This document shows positions 14,270 through 15,930 of a stretch of DNA of 15,930 bases, one piece after another. Source of the DNA: an uncultured Blautia sp. (GTDB taxonomy: Bacteria; Bacillota; Clostridia; Lachnospirales; Lachnospiraceae); assembly GCA_934426285.1 (NCBI GenBank), contig CAKRYE010000044.1:1-15930 (forward strand). The letters run 5' to 3'. Under the pieces are notes generated by a model. The model had not been told where the DNA came from. It saw only the letters and a program-made list of their open reading frames with translations, and did no database searches. Position 1 is the stretch's first letter. The number at the start of each line of letters is the position of its first letter. A program made the translations under genes and the position numbers.

Positions 14270-14309
14270 GAAAACGATTAAGTAAAACAAATCAAGGAAA
14301 ACTTAATCG
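14270..14309 (+). promoter_or_regulatory. Operator-like box and inverted repeat at the transcription start
   Basis: GAAAACGATTAAG (14270-14282) repeats the box at 14065. Its CGATTAAGT (14275-14283) is matched by an inverted ACTTAATCG (14301-14309) across 17 bases. Placed just downstream of the -10 box, this is where a repressor of the sugar transport operon would bind. In RNA the same repeat could form a 9-bp hairpin. Confidence 0.5.
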
Positions 14310-14391
14310 AAAGGTGTTTCGAGAATTGAATTTGAGAAGCACACACACCAAAAGGAACGAAATTATTTTAATTTTAAAAGGAGGACACACA

Positions 14392-15750
14392 ATGAAGAAA
14401 AAAGTCATGGCAGTTGCACTTGCAGCAGCAACAGTTGTATCAATGGTAGGCGCTACAGGCGTAAGCGCAGCTACAGAGGTTGCAAAGAATGATCTGGCTT
14501 ACAAGGGTGAACTTGAGATCATGCATTACTCCACATCAGAGGAGTCTGAAGGAAACGGTGGATCTGATGGATTCCGTACAACTCTTGCAGCATGGCAGGA
14601 AGCTCATCCGGACATTACATTGAACGAAAATGTTCTTGCAAATGCAGAATACAAAACACAGATCGCTACATTGGCAGCAGCAGATAACCTTCCGGATGTA
14701 TTCTTACTTCAGGGTATGAATACCAAGGCATGGGCTGAGCAGGGACTGGTTATGGATCTGACAGACACAATCAAGGCTTCTCCGTATTATGATAAATATG
14801 ATCAGGATTACTTTACACCATTTAAGGTTGGCGATAAGCTTTATGGATATCCAGTACTGACAGGTGGTACCTGTACAGTAGTTATCTATGATAAGGCTAT
14901 GTGGAAAGAAGCAGGATACGATGCATTCCCATCCACATGGGAAGATGTTGAGAAAGCTTCCGAATATTTCCAGGAGCAGGGCATTGATACTGTTGCATTT
15001 GGTAATGGTGGAAAATGGCAGGCAAACAGCGACTTCCTTTCTACTTTAGGTGACAGATATACAGGTAAAGACTGGTTCCAGGGTCTGATCGACAACAGCG
15101 GTTCCAAATTTACTGACGAAGCATTTGTAAAAGCTCTGACAGAAACACAGCATCTGTTCACAGAAACCAAGATCTTTAACGAAGACTTCAACTCTGTAAC
15201 AAACGAAGATGCACGTGAGTACTATATCTCCGGTGATGCAGCAGCATTTATCGGTGGTAACTGGGATGAATCCTATATCGCAGCAACTCTGAAAGAAAGC
15301 GATGAAGAGAAATACAACAACATCGGTTTTGCAGTTCTTCCACAGCCTGCAGATGCAACAGAGGATCCTGATTCTCAGAACATCGGTCTTGGATATGCAG
15401 TAGCAATCAATCCTAAGGTTGCTGATGATGCTGATAAATTAGCAGCAGCTATCGATCTTGCACAGGAACTTACAGGACCTGCATTCTCCTCTTATGTAGC
15501 AGAGAACTATGCACTTAGTGGATTAACAAAGACAGACGATGTTGACCTGAGCAAATTTGACCAGGTTACACAGGACTTCTACAACTACTCTTATGTTGAT
15601 ACAACAAAATGTGAGATTTATGACTCCTACATCAACAGCGCTGTATGGGATGTTCTCAACACAGATCTTCAGACTATGATGAATGGTGATATGACTCCGG
15701 AAGATGTAGCAGCAAATGCTCAGAAAGCATACGAAGAGAACTATAAATAG
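14392..15750 (+). CDS. Extracellular solute-binding protein of a sugar-type ABC transporter (family 1)
   Basis: A 452-residue secreted protein. The ATG at 14392 follows AAAGGAGGACACACA; the frame extends upstream to 14314 but without an RBS. Residues 1-26 are a signal peptide: MKKK, a hydrophobic stretch, and a VSA-A signal peptidase I site. There is no lipobox Cys, although solute-binding proteins of Gram-positive bacteria are usually lipoproteins. The mature part follows the bacterial family 1 pattern: [10 protein letters not shown] as the first strand, [41 protein letters not shown] as hinge region, and [18 protein letters not shown] for ligand contact. The downstream gene begins as a transporter permease, so it delivers an oligosaccharide or sugar to a MalFG-type importer. 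The actual ligand cannot be read from sequence. A hairpin just after the gene and an operator-like box before it suggest regulated, high expression. Confidence 0.88.
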   Translation: MKKKVMAVALAAATVVSMVGATGVSAATEVAKNDLAYKGELEIMHYSTSEESEGNGGSDGFRTTLAAWQEAHPDITLNENVLANAEYKTQIATLAAADNLPDVFLLQGMNTKAWAEQGLVMDLTDTIKASPYYDKYDQDYFTPFKVGDKLYGYPVLTGGTCTVVIYDKAMWKEAGYDAFPSTWEDVEKASEYFQEQGIDTVAFGNGGKWQANSDFLSTLGDRYTGKDWFQGLIDNSGSKFTDEAFVKALTETQHLFTETKIFNEDFNSVTNEDAREYYISGDAAAFIGGNWDESYIAATLKESDEEKYNNIGFAVLPQPADATEDPDSQNIGLGYAVAINPKVADDADKLAAAIDLAQELTGPAFSSYVAENYALSGLTKTDDVDLSKFDQVTQDFYNYSYVDTTKCEIYDSYINSAVWDVLNTDLQTMMNGDMTPEDVAANAQKAYEENYK

Positions 15751-15786
15751 ATTATATAAATAAGAATATAAATCTATAAGCAATGA

Positions 15787-15821
15787 CCGTTCTGCCCACT
15801 GCGGTGGGCGGAGCGGTTTTT
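15787..15821 (+). terminator. Intercistronic hairpin with T-tract between solute-binding protein and permease genes
   Basis: CCGTTCTGCCCAC (15787-15799) pairs with GTGGGCGGAGCGG (15804-15816), thirteen pairs with two G-T, closed by a TGCG loop and followed by five T residues. It looks like a real terminator, yet the permease gene starts 27 bases later. It probably lets only part of transcription through and stabilises the upstream mRNA. Confidence 0.75.
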
Positions 15822-15847
15822 GAGTGTAGAAAGGAGAGATGCAGCAT

Positions 15848-15930
15848 ATGTTGACGACAATTAAACCTAAAACCAAAACTCTTATTTTATATCTGTGCCT
15901 GCCGGTTGCAATGTTTATTTTTACGGTATT
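15848..15930 (+). CDS. N-terminus of an ABC transporter permease, probably sugar (cut by window edge)
   Basis: The frame is open to the end of the window; 27 codons are visible. MLTTIKPKTKTL is followed by a hydrophobic stretch (ILYLCLPVAMFIFTV) that would be the first membrane helix of a MalF-type permease. Start choice is uncertain. The ATG at 15848 lies eleven bases after GGAG, while an in-frame ATG at 15839 lies only two bases after it. The position directly behind a sugar-type solute-binding protein gene supports the call. The domain itself is not visible here. Confidence 0.7.
   Translation, partial: MLTTIKPKTKTLILYLCLPVAMFIFTV

Larger units (their letters stand above)
13946..14391. other. 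A+T-rich intergenic regulatory region without a supported gene
   Basis: The 446 bases between the minus-strand gene and the solute-binding protein gene hold the two divergent promoters, two copies of GAAAACGATTAAG and an inverted repeat, all listed separately. I see no supported gene. A plus-strand frame ending at the stop after ENSTEND (14073-14075) reads like protein for about 40 codons, but it has no start codon with RBS. The remaining stretch, about 14080-14230, is A+T-rich with frequent stops. Confidence 0.5.

Noticed and set aside
1..15930. CRISPR arrays, tRNA, rRNA and insertion sequences
   Set aside because: No regularly spaced repeats, tRNA-like cloverleaf, rRNA segment or transposase motif was seen on either strand.

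Overview
The window looks like a chromosomal segment from a gut Firmicute, most likely Lachnospiraceae (Blautia/Dorea/Ruminococcus-like). The reasons are family-level: a clostridial NHLM-type peptide exporter with a very short HlyD-like subunit, a type Ic aspartate aminotransferase, a PG_binding_4/YkuD L,D-transpeptidase, strong AAGGAGG-type ribosome binding sites and moderate A+T-rich codon use. Species cannot be fixed from sequence alone.

Layout. (1) 1-1316: the 3' part of an unrecognised acidic protein overlaps a small sigma-70/ECF-type sigma factor gene. It is followed by what looks like the frameshifted C-terminal remnant of a PAP2-family membrane phosphatase. (2) 1297-7408: a peptide export (RiPP or bacteriocin-like) island. 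On the minus strand (1368-1538) lies a 56-residue gene with its own promoter, RBS and terminator. It encodes a double-glycine leader peptide (ELSEEELENVAGG) that is easy to miss. About 500 bp away, on the plus strand, an operon encodes a short membrane-fusion subunit, a C39-peptidase ABC exporter (PCAT), a second NHLM-type ABC exporter, a Nif11-like precursor ending its leader in ELTDEQLDAVAGG, and a 43-codon overlapping ORF. No lanthionine synthetase, radical SAM, YcaO or other tailoring enzyme is present.

(3) 7427-8882: a monocistronic aminotransferase with a good promoter and a downstream hairpin. (4) 8904-12911: a cell-wall cluster of L,D-transpeptidase, D-Ala-D-Ala ligase (Ddl) and MurF, ending in a clear terminator. 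Ddl makes D-Ala-D-Ala, MurF adds it to UDP-MurNAc-tripeptide, and the L,D-transpeptidase crosslinks peptidoglycan outside the cell. (5) 12962-13945: a three-TM protein of unknown function and a convergent 90-residue conserved protein share a bidirectional hairpin. (6) 13946-15930: a long A+T-rich regulatory region with repeated GAAAACGATTAAG boxes precedes a secreted sugar-type ABC solute-binding protein, an intercistronic hairpin with T-tract, and the start of the first permease gene, which runs off the window.

The most interesting part is the export island. Two unrelated precursor peptides on opposite strands share the same leader cleavage motif, and the only processing enzyme nearby is the C39 exporter.
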